From Parasphingopyxis sp. (GTDB lineage: Bacteria; Pseudomonadota; Alphaproteobacteria; Sphingomonadales; Sphingomonadaceae): a DNA stretch of 64,000 bases. The notes beneath the pieces were generated by a model. The model was not told the DNA's origin. It saw only the letters and a program-made list of their open reading frames with translations, and made no database searches. Every line of letters begins with the position of its first letter. The first letter of the stretch is position 1. Positions 48,399 through 58,386 of this stretch are shown here, one piece after another. The position numbers and the translations under genes were made by a program. The DNA is taken from NCBI RefSeq assembly GCF_028279465.1, contig NZ_JANQNS010000015.1, forward strand, positions 434,001 through 498,000. The letters run 5' to 3'.

Positions 48399-49792
48399 TG
48401 GCCATCGAACTGAAGATGCCTGCGCTGTCGCCCACGATGGAGGAAGGCACGCTGGCAAAATGGCTGGTGTCCGAGGGCGACGAGATTAGCGCCGGAGACA
48501 TCATGGCTGAGATCGAGACCGACAAGGCGACGATGGAGTTCGAGGCCGTCGATGAGGGCGTACTGGCGAAGATTCTCGTGCCGGAAGGCACGGATGATGT
48601 GCAGGTAGGCACGGTGATAGCCATGCTGGCCGAAGAGGGTGAAGATGCGGATGCTGTCGAAGCGCCAGCCGCGTCCGACGCGCCGCCCGTGCCCAAACCG
48701 GCAGAGATGGAAGCGCCGCAGAGGGAACCGGCGGATGACGGCATTGTACCGCCCGCACGACCCGAGGGCAGCGCGCGCCCTAGCGATCCCGAGGTACCCG
48801 AAGGCACAGAAATGGTGTTGCTTACCGTACGCGAAGCGCTTCGCGACGCGATGGCCGAGGAAATGCGTGCCGACGATCGCGTCTTCGTGATGGGCGAAGA
48901 AGTCGCCGAATATCAGGGCGCGTACAAGGTGACGCAGGGATTGCTCGACGAGTTCGGCGCGAGGCGCGTAATCGACACGCCGATCACCGAATATGGCTTT
49001 GCCGGCGTGGGAACGGGCGCGGCGATGGGTGGTCTCCGCCCGATCGTCGAATTCATGACCTTCAACTTCGCGATGCAGGCGATCGACCATATCGTCAATT
49101 CGGCCGGCAAGACCAATTACATGTCCGGCGGACAGATGCGCTGCCCGATCGTGTTTCGCGGTCCGAACGGCGCAGCAAGCCGGGTCGCTGCGCAACATAG
49201 CCAGAATTACGGTCCATGGTATGCGAGCGTGCCGGGGCTAGTGGTTATAGCACCCTATTCAGCGGCTGATGCCAAGGGTCTGTTGAAGTCTGCGATCCGG
49301 ACGATCGACCCGGTCGTGTTTCTCGAAAACGAACTACTTTACGGGCAGAGTTTCGACGTACCCGATCTCGACGACTATGCGCTGCCAATCGGAAAGGCGC
49401 GAACGGTGCGCTCGGGCAACGACGTGTCGATCGTCAGCTATTCGATCGGTGTTGGCATCGCGCTGCAGGCCGCGGACAAATTGGCAGAGGAGGGGATCGA
49501 GGCCGATGTTATCGATCTGCGCACGCTGCGCCCGCTCGACAAGGCAGCCGTGCTCGAAAGCCTCTCCCGCACCAATCGCATGGTTGTCGTCGAAGAGGGA
49601 TGGCCCGTCTGTTCCATCGCGTCCGAGATCGTCACGATATGCATGGAAGACGGTTTCGACGATCTCGACGCCCCGGTCATGCGTGTCACGAACGAGGATG
49701 TGCCGATGCCCTATGCGGCCAATCTCGAGAAGCTGGCGCTGGTCGATGCCGACAAAGTGGTCGCCGCAGCCAAGGCTGTGTCCTACCGGTGA
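48398..49792 (+). CDS. pdhB: Pyruvate dehydrogenase E1 component, beta subunit with fused lipoyl domain
   Basis: A 464-residue E1 beta. Residues 1-75 are a complete lipoyl domain with Lys43 in ETDKATM as the attachment site. A Pro/Ala/Glu-rich linker runs to about 135, then the transketolase-like E1 beta fold ([57 protein letters not shown]) and the C-terminal transketolase domain. The lipoyl fusion is known in alphaproteobacterial complexes. The ATG at 48398 shares a base with the pdhA stop (TGATG). The E2 and E3 genes are not in this window. Confidence 0.96.
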   Translation: MAIELKMPALSPTMEEGTLAKWLVSEGDEISAGDIMAEIETDKATMEFEAVDEGVLAKILVPEGTDDVQVGTVIAMLAEEGEDADAVEAPAASDAPPVPKPAEMEAPQREPADDGIVPPARPEGSARPSDPEVPEGTEMVLLTVREALRDAMAEEMRADDRVFVMGEEVAEYQGAYKVTQGLLDEFGARRVIDTPITEYGFAGVGTGAAMGGLRPIVEFMTFNFAMQAIDHIVNSAGKTNYMSGGQMRCPIVFRGPNGAASRVAAQHSQNYGPWYASVPGLVVIAPYSAADAKGLLKSAIRTIDPVVFLENELLYGQSFDVPDLDDYALPIGKARTVRSGNDVSIVSYSIGVGIALQAADKLAEEGIEADVIDLRTLRPLDKAAVLESLSRTNRMVVVEEGWPVCSIASEIVTICMEDGFDDLDAPVMRVTNEDVPMPYAANLEKLALVDADKVVAAAKAVSYR

Positions 49793-49819
49793 TGCCGGCT
49801 ATCGCTGGCGTTCGAGACG

Positions 49820-50473
49820 TCAGCAGCTGTTGACCGTCAGCGATTGCGTGTTCGAAATGTCCTGATTGGTCCGGTCGCGCACGTTGAATGCGCTTTCGTA
49901 GCGGATCTGCCGCGAACCGAGGATATTCATGTTCGGGATTAGCGGCTGATATTCGTACGTCACTTCGACGAACATCACGGCCGTTCCGTCGGCTGCCGCA
50001 ATTTCGCTGCCTGCGGGTCCCATACCATTGGCGAGAGTTGCATTGGTACGGCCCTTGCCTTCGAGTCCATAGGACGGCGTCACCGAGGTCAGCTGACCCA
50101 TGCAGCGTTGCCAATTGATCATCTGGCCTTCGTTCGCGCCGGTCTGGTTGTTCGGCTGCAGCGAGGAGAGGACGACCCGGCCATTCGGCTCGAAATCGAT
50201 CGCTTGGCCGACGAGACCTGCGCCCGCGAACACCTCGTAAATATTGGCTTCGTCTATCGCCGTATCGACACGACCGGCATTATCCGCGACGGTCATCGCG
50301 ATCTGGCTGACGCGCAGATGCGCGAGCGCAAAATTGGCCGTTTCCAGCCCGCCGAAAATCAGTGCGAGCACGATCGGCAGCGAGAAGGCGAATTCAACAA
50401 GAGCGATGCCCTTGCTGTCCTTCTTCAGCCGGCGATAGGCGGCGATCCGTTTGATGAACTTTCTGCTGGTCAT
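49820..50473 (-). CDS. TadE-family pilus-like assembly protein
   Basis: A 217-residue protein with the TadE signature: a basic N-terminus, then GIALVEFAFSLPIVLALIFGGLETANF, a type IV prepilin-like hydrophobic helix with Glu at position 5 after the Gly. The rest is a predicted extracytoplasmic domain ending in Cys. TadE/F pseudopilins work with Flp pili. It is the last of three minus-strand Tad-type genes; ATG 50473 shares a base with the stop of the gene before it, and GTG 50482 is an alternative start. Confidence 0.8.
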   Translation of the reverse strand: MTSRKFIKRIAAYRRLKKDSKGIALVEFAFSLPIVLALIFGGLETANFALAHLRVSQIAMTVADNAGRVDTAIDEANIYEVFAGAGLVGQAIDFEPNGRVVLSSLQPNNQTGANEGQMINWQRCMGQLTSVTPSYGLEGKGRTNATLANGMGPAGSEIAAADGTAVMFVEVTYEYQPLIPNMNILGSRQIRYESAFNVRDRTNQDISNTQSLTVNSC

Positions 50474-51090
50474 TAGACACACACCGTTGGTGGCGGATTC
50501 TGGTCGTCATAGGGCTGGTTGCGGACTGCCGTACGGGCATTGATCGTATAGTTGTCCGATATGCCGATCAGGCTGGCCATCGGAACGATCCGCGGCATCG
50601 TAACGGTTACCTCGTAGAAAACGACATCGTCGGCGCCGCCCTGACCGGCCGCACCGGCATCGACGTCGAAAGCACCGTTTCGGTTGATGTCTTCAAAGCA
50701 ATCTCCGGCGTCATACTCGCCATTATCGTTATGATCGGTCAGCAGCTTCTCCGCATTGCCGACGCCGGAAAACTCGTAGAAGCTCGTCTGCTCGATCGTG
50801 AACGTCGCGTTGCGCGCGATATTGTTCACGCGATCCTTGATGGCGTTTTCGATACGCTCCTCGGTCGTGCTGCCCGCATAGCCGCTGAAATCAGGTGTCT
50901 CGACGACCGCAGTGCGCGCGACATCGTTGAGCACGCCCTGAAGCTGCGCCCGGACATAGCTTTGATAGCCGAGGTCGAAGGCGCCGAGCAGCACGATCAT
51001 CAGGGGGACGACCAGCAAACCGAACTCGGTCGCCGCCATGCCGCGTTCGTCGCGGGAAAGCCTGCGCGATAAGGTCTTGCCAATCCTCAT
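50473..51090 (-). CDS. TadE-family pilus-like assembly protein
   Basis: A 205-residue pseudopilin-like protein: RDERGMAATEFGLLVVPLMIVLLGAFDLGYQSYV is the prepilin-type segment with Glu at +5 after the Gly. The extracellular part includes a calcium-binding-like Asp/Asn-rich stretch (DHNDNGEYDAGDCFEDINRNG, read with DxNxDG spacing). It overlaps the upstream TadG-like gene by ATGA. Confidence 0.8.
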   Translation of the reverse strand: MRIGKTLSRRLSRDERGMAATEFGLLVVPLMIVLLGAFDLGYQSYVRAQLQGVLNDVARTAVVETPDFSGYAGSTTEERIENAIKDRVNNIARNATFTIEQTSFYEFSGVGNAEKLLTDHNDNGEYDAGDCFEDINRNGAFDVDAGAAGQGGADDVVFYEVTVTMPRIVPMASLIGISDNYTINARTAVRNQPYDDQNPPPTVCV

Positions 51091-52598
51091 TGGGTCAACC
51101 TCAAGCGGCCGATGCCTGCGCCGATCCGTTCGAACACGTCTTCGAGATCCGTGCCGTCGGTGATGAAGAAGTGGCCGGAACTTGTGGCGCAGGGTTCGAC
51201 TTCATCCGTATCGACATTGTCGAAGGCGATGATCCAGATCGTCATGCCCATATTCTTGGCCGCGCTGCACGCCGAGAGGAAACGCGCGATATGCCGGCTT
51301 TCCTGGCCGCCGGTACCGGTGAGGCGATTGTTGAAATTCCAGTTGCCATAACCGGTGTAATCATTGCCGGTCGGCACAAGGTCACCGTCGGTCAGGAAGA
51401 CGATATGTTTGGAAACCGGAATTCCATTATACATGGTTGGGTTGCGCGACGCGTTTATGCCGGTCGACGACAAGAGCCGGGCGGCCCAGATCAGGCCGAG
51501 GTCGTGATAAGTGTTACCATTGACGATCGCTGTCGCGTCGTTGACCGCGGTCTGATAGGCCGTTTCATTGCCATAGACGGACAAACGCGAGGCCGGCGCC
51601 GGGCAATAGCCATCGTCATCATAGTCGTTCTCGTCCGGATCCCAGCGGCCATATTGGCGGTCGACGTCGTTGCCGCGTTGCGCGATCAGGTCGATATCGT
51701 CTTGGGTTACGGTCAGGCTAATGTCGAAATCGCCATTGTTATAGGAATTGCCGATCGTTGGGCGTTCCTCGACACAGGCGCTGCCGCTTTCGCGCCAAGC
51801 GCGGATGCGCTGACTCTTGTTTGCGCCTTCACTGAACCACTCGGTGGCGTTGATGTCGACGCCGATATATTCCTCAGTGCCGTCTCCATCGGGATCCTGC
51901 GGATAGAAGCTCCTCCGCAAGATATCCCGCGTCCGCAGAATGCCGCCGACATTCACGTTCATGGAATAGGGTACGAACCCGTATCGCGTCCGCGTATTGG
52001 GCGTGCCGTCAAGCGCCCGGTAAAGGCCCATCGCGCCTGTTCTCAACCGGCTGATTTTCGATGCGCCACCGCCGCTCGGTGCGCTGTTCATCGAGCCGGT
52101 AACGTCGAGCACGACCATGATGTCGTTATTGCCGAAGTCCTGGTCGGCGTTGCACGACACGCTGATCCCGATCGTGTCCTTGCCGAACAGCCCCATAACC
52201 GATGTCGGTATGTCCGCGCTGGCCGCAACTTCGATGATCGACCGGTCGGTATTGTTACGCGAAACGGTCCGCGTAACATTCTGTGCGTTCATTGTGGTCG
52301 ATGGAAAGTTGAAGTCGAAAAACCGTTCGCCTTCGTCCCGTACGTCCGCGTCGAAGACCGTGCCGGACATCGAACGTCGCGCCGCCAGAGCCGCGGCGTC
52401 GCATGCATTTTGCAGCTTGGCCTGCGCCATATAGGCGCGGCTCATATCGAGGCCGGAACCGATCATGCCCGCGATCGGCACGAGCGCCGCGGCGGCCATG
52501 GCCAAGGTGTTGCCGCGCGCGTCGGTCCGCAGACACGACAGAAAAGAAACGACGCCAGCGAATCGGCGCGACCCATTCTCTTTCGACGACTTAAGCAT
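51087..52598 (-). CDS. TadG-like VWA protein, pilus assembly
   Basis: A 503-residue protein: N-terminal TadE/G-type hydrophobic helix (GNTLAMAAAALVPIAGMIGSGLDMSRAYMAQ, about 29-60), an extracytoplasmic region, and a VWA domain with MIDAS D165-V-T-G-S169-M-N-S and later FLTDGDLVP. Several Asp-rich stretches suggest metal binding. TadG-type proteins anchor the Flp pilus or act as surface adhesins. The start at 52598 follows GGGGAAAG. The three genes here have no tadA, tadB/C, rcpA or flp neighbour. Confidence 0.85.
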   Translation of the reverse strand: MLKSSKENGSRRFAGVVSFLSCLRTDARGNTLAMAAAALVPIAGMIGSGLDMSRAYMAQAKLQNACDAAALAARRSMSGTVFDADVRDEGERFFDFNFPSTTMNAQNVTRTVSRNNTDRSIIEVAASADIPTSVMGLFGKDTIGISVSCNADQDFGNNDIMVVLDVTGSMNSAPSGGGASKISRLRTGAMGLYRALDGTPNTRTRYGFVPYSMNVNVGGILRTRDILRRSFYPQDPDGDGTEEYIGVDINATEWFSEGANKSQRIRAWRESGSACVEERPTIGNSYNNGDFDISLTVTQDDIDLIAQRGNDVDRQYGRWDPDENDYDDDGYCPAPASRLSVYGNETAYQTAVNDATAIVNGNTYHDLGLIWAARLLSSTGINASRNPTMYNGIPVSKHIVFLTDGDLVPTGNDYTGYGNWNFNNRLTGTGGQESRHIARFLSACSAAKNMGMTIWIIAFDNVDTDEVEPCATSSGHFFITDGTDLEDVFERIGAGIGRLRLTQ

Positions 52599-52736
52599 AT
52601 CTTTCCCCTGCCTTTTTTCGGCATTACGATCTCTGACGGGTGGAACGCGCATCGGGCGCATCTCACCCATTCGGGTGGCTTATGAACGGACAAACTTAAG
52701 CGGACCTCACCGGGCAGGGTTAACGCAATCTTTGCC

Positions 52737-53417
52737 ATGACCGCTGGCCGCTCTAGGAACGAGATCATCGTGGAACGTCTTGCCGACCCCGAACGCGAAC
52801 TCGCGCTGAGCTATGCACGGCGGCCTGCCCGCGACCATCTGCGGGCTCTATGGCTTGTCGACGAGAAGTTCGGTGGAATCGTTGCCGGAACGACCGATCC
52901 GACTATCGGCGAGATGCGCCTCCTCTGGTGGCGGGAAGCGCTGACAACAGCGGCGAACGAAGACCGCGCCGAACCCTTGCTCGAACATGTCAAAGGCGTG
53001 CTCGCCGAGAGTGGCGGCGAATGGGGCGCAATGGCCGAAGGCTGGCACGCCCTGCTGCAGGAGCCGCTGGGCGATGCGGAGTTGGATCGTTTCGCGAATG
53101 AGCGCGGGAGCAGGTTGTTCAGGCTATCCGCCCAGCTACTGACCGATGACGTGCCGCCATGGATAGAGGCGCAGGGCAGGGGATGGGCGCTCACCGATCT
53201 TGCCTATCGTATCAGCGATCCCGGGATAAGCGATCTGGCCCGCTCCAAGGCCCGAGATGTGCTCGCCGGAGCGGAAAGTCGGCGATGGGCGCGACCTTTA
53301 CGTGCGCTGGGTGCATTGGCCGTGCTGGCGGATCGCGACGCTCGAGCGAGCGAGCGAAGTCAGGGCGCTCCAAGTCGCGTCGCCCGTATGGCATGGCATC
53401 GGCTGACGGGCCGCTAA
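52737..53417 (+). CDS. Squalene/phytoene synthase-like protein lacking the catalytic aspartates
   Basis: A 226-residue protein with the squalene/phytoene synthase fold pattern (RALWLVDEKFGGIV, GEMRLLWWREAL, GWALTDLAYRISDPG). The DxxxD prenyl-pyrophosphate motifs are absent from both expected positions, so synthase activity is doubtful. The closest type is the NDUFAF6-like group, which in mitochondria assists complex I assembly; a bacterial assembly role is only an inference. Confidence 0.7.
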   Translation: MTAGRSRNEIIVERLADPERELALSYARRPARDHLRALWLVDEKFGGIVAGTTDPTIGEMRLLWWREALTTAANEDRAEPLLEHVKGVLAESGGEWGAMAEGWHALLQEPLGDAELDRFANERGSRLFRLSAQLLTDDVPPWIEAQGRGWALTDLAYRISDPGISDLARSKARDVLAGAESRRWARPLRALGALAVLADRDARASERSQGAPSRVARMAWHRLTGR

Positions 53418-53473
53418 ACGATATTGGTCTGCTGAACCGAAGGCGTTAGACATGGAGGTCGGGAGGACGACAA

Positions 53474-53941
53474 ATGGGGCGATATATTGCAGGCGCTGTT
53501 TCGGCGATGCTGTTGATCGCCGCTGGACTGTTTATCTGGGAGACGGTCGCGCGGCAGGATGAACCGCCGCCGCCTGCGCCACCCCCGCCGGCTGTCGAGT
53601 CCCCCGATCCGATGGAGGCGCCCGAGCCCGCCGGCATGGGCCCGCCGCCGCCCGAAGCCACGGAACTCACCCGCGAGCAGCGCCGCTTCGGCCGCTATGA
53701 CCGGGACCGCGACGGCATCATTACACGGGTCGAGATGATGAGCAGCCGGACGAATAGTTTTCGCCAGCTCGACACGAACGGCGACAATTATCTGACATTC
53801 GAAGAATGGGCGGTGCGGACGAGCGAGCGCTTCGCCGGTGCCGATGCCGATGGGTCTGGCACGCTCACACCGGAAGAGTTTGCAACGACGCGGCAACGGC
53901 GCTCTTCATCCTCCTCTTCCCGCTCGCGCTGTAATTGTTGA
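53474..53941 (+). CDS. Membrane-anchored EF-hand protein
   Basis: A 155-residue protein with one N-terminal helix (residues 4-24) anchoring it to the inner membrane, a Pro-rich spacer (about 30-61) and three EF-hand loops: D76-x-D78-x-D80 to E87 (short of full by spacing), D100-x-N102-x-D104 to E111, and D124-x-D126-x-S128 to E135. The loops face the periplasm. A Ser/Arg tail ends in CNC. Possible calcium sensor or buffer; no partner identified. Confidence 0.75.
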   Translation: MGRYIAGAVSAMLLIAAGLFIWETVARQDEPPPPAPPPPAVESPDPMEAPEPAGMGPPPPEATELTREQRRFGRYDRDRDGIITRVEMMSSRTNSFRQLDTNGDNYLTFEEWAVRTSERFAGADADGSGTLTPEEFATTRQRRSSSSSSRSRCNC

Positions 53942-53977
53942 GTTGACGCGACCGGCTGCGGACGGAACAGTCCGCTG

Positions 53978-55282
53978 ATGCACACAGGCCTCTTATCGAT
54001 CGCCGCGCTGGTCGCGCTTCCCGTCTCCACGGCTGTGGCCGCGCAAGATTCTGCAGGATTCGCCTCAATCGATCATGAGGCTGAGATCGCTTCCATGCGT
54101 GAGGATCCGCGGATCGTGGCGGCCTATGCGCATATCGCCGGGACCCACGAATCTCGGTTGGCCGATATGGTGACGCTCAACGAGGTGCCCGCGCCACCGT
54201 TCGGCGAGGAAGCGCGGGCAGTCGTCTTTGCCGAGATGATGCGGGAGACGGGCTTTGGCGAGGTGGTGATCGACGCAGTCGGCAATGTCGTGGCAACCCG
54301 CGCAGGTACGGGTGATGGCCGATCGGTGATGGTCGCGGCGCATCTCGATACGGTGTTTCCGATCGAAACCGATGTCACGGTGCGGATCGAGGGCAACCGC
54401 TACACGGCACCGGGCATCGGCGACAATACGCGCGGCGCCATCATGCTGCTGCAGTTCGCATCGGCGATCGCGGAAGCCGATATCCAGACAGACGGTGACG
54501 TTATTCTGGTCGGCAATATCGGCGAGGAAGGGCTCGGCGATCTGCGCGGCGTGCGGCACTTGTTTCGCGAAGGGGCCGATCGTCCCGATTCTTTCATCGC
54601 GATCGACGGCGGAAATGAAACGCGGCTCGTGACCAGCGCCGTGGGGTCGAACCGCTATCGTGTGACATTCAACGGCCCGGGTGGGCATAGCTGGGGCAAT
54701 TTCGGCGACGCCAACCCACATCATGCGGCCGCGCGCGCGATCACACGCTTCATTAACGCCGCCCACCCGATTACGCAGGAGGGACCGCGATCCAGCTACA
54801 GTATCGGCCGGACAGGCGGGGGAACATCGGTCAACTCGATTGCGTTTGAAAGCTGGTTCGAAGTCGATATGCGCTCGGGCGATCCCGCGAAGATCGAGGC
54901 ACTGGATGCGGCGTTCCACCAGGCCATGGCTGATGGTTTGGAGGCCGAGAATGCGGTGCGCGGTGGTGGCGAATTGCTGACCGTCGAGATTGAGTCCATC
55001 GGCCGCCGCCCGGCGGGTCGCGGCAGTCTCAATACGTCGCTGGTCCGGCGTGCGGGCATTCTCTACGCGGCCGAGGGCATCCGGCCCAGTTTTGTTGCGT
55101 CGTCAACCGATTCCAATATCCCGATTTCCCTCGGCATTCCGGCCATTACCATCTCCCGGTGCGGGAACAGCCAACGCGCCCATTCACTCGACGAATATTG
55201 GGAGGATGACGGCAACGTTCCGCTCTGTACGATGCGCGGGCTAATGCTGGTACTGGCCGAGGCAGGCCTCACCGAAAACTAG
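53978..55282 (+). CDS. Exported M20 family metallopeptidase
   Basis: A 434-residue dizinc aminoacyl peptidase-like protein with a Sec signal peptide (cleavage near VAAQ, residue 23). Zinc ligands are seen in [27 protein letters not shown] (the catalytic Glu pair) and late [12 protein letters not shown]. The dimerisation lid segment is [16 protein letters not shown]. Related proteins are annotated as tripeptide aminopeptidase or dipeptidase M20. Its stop overlaps that of trmFO as CTAG. Confidence 0.88.
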   Translation: MHTGLLSIAALVALPVSTAVAAQDSAGFASIDHEAEIASMREDPRIVAAYAHIAGTHESRLADMVTLNEVPAPPFGEEARAVVFAEMMRETGFGEVVIDAVGNVVATRAGTGDGRSVMVAAHLDTVFPIETDVTVRIEGNRYTAPGIGDNTRGAIMLLQFASAIAEADIQTDGDVILVGNIGEEGLGDLRGVRHLFREGADRPDSFIAIDGGNETRLVTSAVGSNRYRVTFNGPGGHSWGNFGDANPHHAAARAITRFINAAHPITQEGPRSSYSIGRTGGGTSVNSIAFESWFEVDMRSGDPAKIEALDAAFHQAMADGLEAENAVRGGGELLTVEIESIGRRPAGRGSLNTSLVRRAGILYAAEGIRPSFVASSTDSNIPISLGIPAITISRCGNSQRAHSLDEYWEDDGNVPLCTMRGLMLVLAEAGLTEN

Positions 55283-56658
55283 GCGGCCTTACGCTCCATA
55301 TCGCCGCGCCACTCCGCCATGGCGGCCCGCGCCCGCGCCGTCATCGCTTCCTTGCGCTGTTTCTTGTGGACACGCTCGGCGAGCGGGGGAAACAGGCCGA
55401 AATTGATGTTCATCGGCTGATAGTCGCGCGCATCCGCGCCGCCCGTGATATGGCCAATCAGCGCACCCAGGGCGGTTTCCGGCGGCGGAGAGGGCAATGT
55501 TTCGCCCCGCAGTTCCGCTGCCGCAAAGCGCCCCACCATCAGGCCGACGGCTGAGCTTTCGACATAGCCTTCGCAGCCCGTGATCTGTCCGGCGAACCGG
55601 ATATGCGGTGCGCTCTTCAGGCGCATCTGGCTGTCGAGCAGCTTGGGCGAATTGATGAAGGTGTTGCGATGCAGTCCGCCAAGCCGCGCGAATTCGGCCT
55701 TTTCGAGCCCCGGTATCGTCCGGAGTAACTCGACCTGTGCGCCATATTTGAGCTTCGTCTGAAAGCCGACCATATTCCATAGCGTGCCCAGCGCATTATC
55801 CTGCCGAAGCTGCACGACCGCATAGGGCCAGCGACCGTCTGGGAACTCGGGCGTCGCCATGTGCGGATTATCGAGCCCGACCGGCTTCATCGGCCCATAG
55901 CGCAGCGTATCGACGCCGCGCTCGGCCATCACCTCGATCGGCATGCAGCCCTCGAAATAGGGCGTATCCTTTTCCCAGTCCCGAAACTCGGTCTTCTCGC
56001 CATCGATCAGGCCTTGATGGAAAGCCAGATACTGGTCCCTGTCCATCGGGCAGTTGATATAATCGCCATCGTCGCTCTCGCCCTTACCCCAGCGCGAGGC
56101 CATCCAGGCGATATCCATATCGATGCTGTCCCTGTGGACGATTGGCGCGATGGCATCGAAAAAAGCGAGCGCATCATCACCGGTCGCCGCGCCAATACTC
56201 TCGGCCAGTGAGAGGGCGGTCAGCGGCCCGGTCGCGACGATGGTCAGGCCGCTCTCGGGCAGGCTGTCGATCCGTTCGCGGACGATCTCGATATTGGGAT
56301 GCTCAGCCAGCGCCTGCGTCACCGCATCCGAAAAACCATCACGATCCACGGCGAGCGCCGATCCGGCCGGCACTTTGTGTGTATCGCCGCAACGCATGAT
56401 CAGCGAGCCGAGATCGCGCATCTCCTGATGCAGCAACCCGACCGCATTGCGTTCGGCATCGTCGGATCGGAAACTGTTCGAACAGACGAGCTCCGCCAGC
56501 CCGTCCGTCTGATGCGCCGGCGTCATGTCGCCCCCATTTTTAACAGAGGCGCCGCGCATTTCGGAAAGACGGACCTTCACGCCCTGTTCGGCGAGCTGCC
56601 AAGCAGCTTCCGATCCGGCGAGCCCTCCGCCGATGATGTGGATTTGGTAGTCGCTCAT
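55279..56658 (-). CDS. trmFO: Methylenetetrahydrofolate-tRNA-(uracil-5-)-methyltransferase TrmFO
   Basis: TrmFO makes ribothymidine at tRNA position 54 using methylene-THF and FADH2. The 459-residue protein starts with the FAD-binding [17 protein letters not shown] and contains [42 protein letters not shown] and the GxGxxG/C-terminal ATG and [22 protein letters not shown] motif of the GidA-like fold. Start at 56658 is preferred; a longer version has a non-conserved N-tail. Confidence 0.95.
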   Translation of the reverse strand: MSDYQIHIIGGGLAGSEAAWQLAEQGVKVRLSEMRGASVKNGGDMTPAHQTDGLAELVCSNSFRSDDAERNAVGLLHQEMRDLGSLIMRCGDTHKVPAGSALAVDRDGFSDAVTQALAEHPNIEIVRERIDSLPESGLTIVATGPLTALSLAESIGAATGDDALAFFDAIAPIVHRDSIDMDIAWMASRWGKGESDDGDYINCPMDRDQYLAFHQGLIDGEKTEFRDWEKDTPYFEGCMPIEVMAERGVDTLRYGPMKPVGLDNPHMATPEFPDGRWPYAVVQLRQDNALGTLWNMVGFQTKLKYGAQVELLRTIPGLEKAEFARLGGLHRNTFINSPKLLDSQMRLKSAPHIRFAGQITGCEGYVESSAVGLMVGRFAAAELRGETLPSPPPETALGALIGHITGGADARDYQPMNINFGLFPPLAERVHKKQRKEAMTARARAAMAEWRGDMERKAA

Positions 56659-56759
56659 TGTCTTGAGTTCGCTAAGTTCCCAGGGTTGATCGGGTTGCCT
56701 TGCGCCACCCTGATCGATTGTTACAACATCATAGCGCGAATAGGGGGCCGTAGGACAGC

Positions 56760-57425
56760 ATGACAGAAGAATCATCCGCAAAAGCGGGCGGTCTCGTCCT
56801 GCTGCTCGCGCTGTTTGCGGGCCTCAGCTACTATCTGGCCGCGCAATTTATGGAGCCCTCCGCGCTGCTTATCGCTTGGAAAGGGGTGGGCGTCGGCCTG
56901 CTAGCGATTTGGGCGGCGATGCAGGCCCGCAGTGTCGATGGCTGGCTGATCGCTTGGGTTTTGGGGTTTGGCGCGACCGGCGATATCGCGATCGAGGCCT
57001 TGGGCATGTTTGAGGGAGGCGCGGCGTTCATGGTCGGGCATCTGATCGCGATTACGCTCTTCTTCCGCAATCGCCGTGCAGAGACGAGCCTGAGCCAGAA
57101 GGCGCTGGCGGTGCTGCTCGTCCCTGCGGTTATCTGGATATCCTGGATGCTGCCGGGCGACAGAAGCATGGCCACCGATATCGCGCTCTATGCAACGCCG
57201 CTGGCCTTTATGGCGGCGCTCGCCTGGCTCAGCCGCTTTTCACGTTATCTGACGGGCATCGGCGCTCTGCTGTTCGTCATCTCCGATCTGCTGATCTTCG
57301 CGCGGATGGGGCCGCTGGCGAATTCCCTGATTCCAGACCTCTTGATCTGGCCGCTCTATTTCACCGGGCAGGCGATGATCGCGATTGGCGTGGTGCGTAC
57401 GCTCGCGGCAGACCGCGCGCAGTAA
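56760..57425 (+). CDS. YhhN family protein (lysoplasmalogenase-like)
   Basis: A 221-residue membrane protein with about eight helices, of the YhhN/TMEM86 family. The conserved [27 protein letters not shown] and the later [15 protein letters not shown] carry the aspartates thought to be catalytic. Characterised members hydrolyse the vinyl ether bond of lysoplasmalogen; the bacterial substrate is unknown. It diverges from trmFO and converges on the TauD-like gene. Confidence 0.85.
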   Translation: MTEESSAKAGGLVLLLALFAGLSYYLAAQFMEPSALLIAWKGVGVGLLAIWAAMQARSVDGWLIAWVLGFGATGDIAIEALGMFEGGAAFMVGHLIAITLFFRNRRAETSLSQKALAVLLVPAVIWISWMLPGDRSMATDIALYATPLAFMAALAWLSRFSRYLTGIGALLFVISDLLIFARMGPLANSLIPDLLIWPLYFTGQAMIAIGVVRTLAADRAQ

Positions 57426-57435
57426 TCAGCGGCCC

Positions 57436-58281
57436 TTAACTCGGCCGATAGGCGCCGATGGTCGTCCGGTGCAGCAGCCTGTCATGGCCCTCATAACCAC
57501 CGGTCGCCTTGTGCAGGACCGAGCGATTGTCCCACATGACCAGCATGCCCGGTGCCCATTTGTGGCGATAGACGAACTGGTCCTGCGTCTGCCACGCATA
57601 TAGCTCCATCAGCAGGGGCAGCGCTTCGCCTTCGTCCATGCCGTCGATCCCGGCGATATAGCCGACCGTTCCGAAAATGCCGGGCCGTCCGGTTTCGGGG
57701 TGATTGCGGATGATCGGATGAAGCCGGGTCTCCTTCGCCTCCTCGGAGGGGCGAATATCCATCGACCGGCCTTCATCCTTTTCGCCGTACATGCCTTCGG
57801 GTGCATAGGCATTCTTCGCAGAATGGACTGCCTGCTTGCCATTCAGCCGGGCGCGCAGCTCGTCCGGCATCGCATCGAGTGCGGCATGCTGGTTCGCGAA
57901 CAGCGTATCGCCGCCCGATGGCGGGATCGTGATACCGAAGAGACAGGTGCCGGCGGGCGGATGTTCCTGGAAACTCCAGTCGGTATGCCAGTTCTCAGCG
58001 AACAGCGGCGCGGTCTCGGCGGCGTCGCGCTGGATAGCGATCACATGCTCGCGGCCCGGTATCGGCGCGATGAAGGGATCGTCTCCGAACGGCCCGAAAT
58101 AGAGCGTGAACCGTTCGAGATCGTCGTCGCTGAGCGTCTGGTCGGGGAAGCTCAGGACATGATGTTCGAGCCAGGCGGCGCGGATACCAGCGATGATGGT
58201 GTCGGATAACGGCTGCGACAGGTCGATGCCGGTGATTGTGGCGCCGCAGGTTTGGCTGGAAGGCGTAATGTCGATGCGCAT
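57436..58281 (-). CDS. TauD/TfdA family Fe(II)/2-oxoglutarate dioxygenase
   Basis: A 281-residue dioxygenase with the facial triad partly visible: His and Asp in NWHTDWSF and the distal His in LLHRTTIGAY near the C-terminus; Arg of HRTT binds 2-oxoglutarate. It is closer in layout to TauD (taurine) or related alkylsulfatase/clavaminate-type enzymes; the substrate cannot be told. It lies downstream of the palindromic repeat after gyrA. Confidence 0.9.
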   Translation of the reverse strand: MRIDITPSSQTCGATITGIDLSQPLSDTIIAGIRAAWLEHHVLSFPDQTLSDDDLERFTLYFGPFGDDPFIAPIPGREHVIAIQRDAAETAPLFAENWHTDWSFQEHPPAGTCLFGITIPPSGGDTLFANQHAALDAMPDELRARLNGKQAVHSAKNAYAPEGMYGEKDEGRSMDIRPSEEAKETRLHPIIRNHPETGRPGIFGTVGYIAGIDGMDEGEALPLLMELYAWQTQDQFVYRHKWAPGMLVMWDNRSVLHKATGGYEGHDRLLHRTTIGAYRPS

Positions 58282-58291
58282 GCCACACCCT

Positions 58292-58369
58292 ATACCGTTA
58301 GTCCTGAGCTTGTCGAAGGACGTCTATCGGCGGAGAAACGGGCTTCGACAGGCTCAGCCCTAACGGTAT
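58292..58369. repeat. Palindromic repeat element between gyrA and the TauD-like gene
   Basis: Two 29-base arms, 58292-58320 and 58341-58369, are imperfect inverted copies; the outer ten bases (ATACCGTTAG/CTAACGGTAT) pair exactly and the inner core reads GAGCTTGTCGAAG against CTTCGACAGGCTC. Loop of 20 bases. This core is a widespread sphingomonad intergenic repeat as I remember it. It sits 17 bases past the gyrA stop, so it may serve as gyrA terminator or mRNA stabiliser. Confidence 0.8.
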
Positions 58370-58386
58370 TGGATAAAGCGCGGTAT

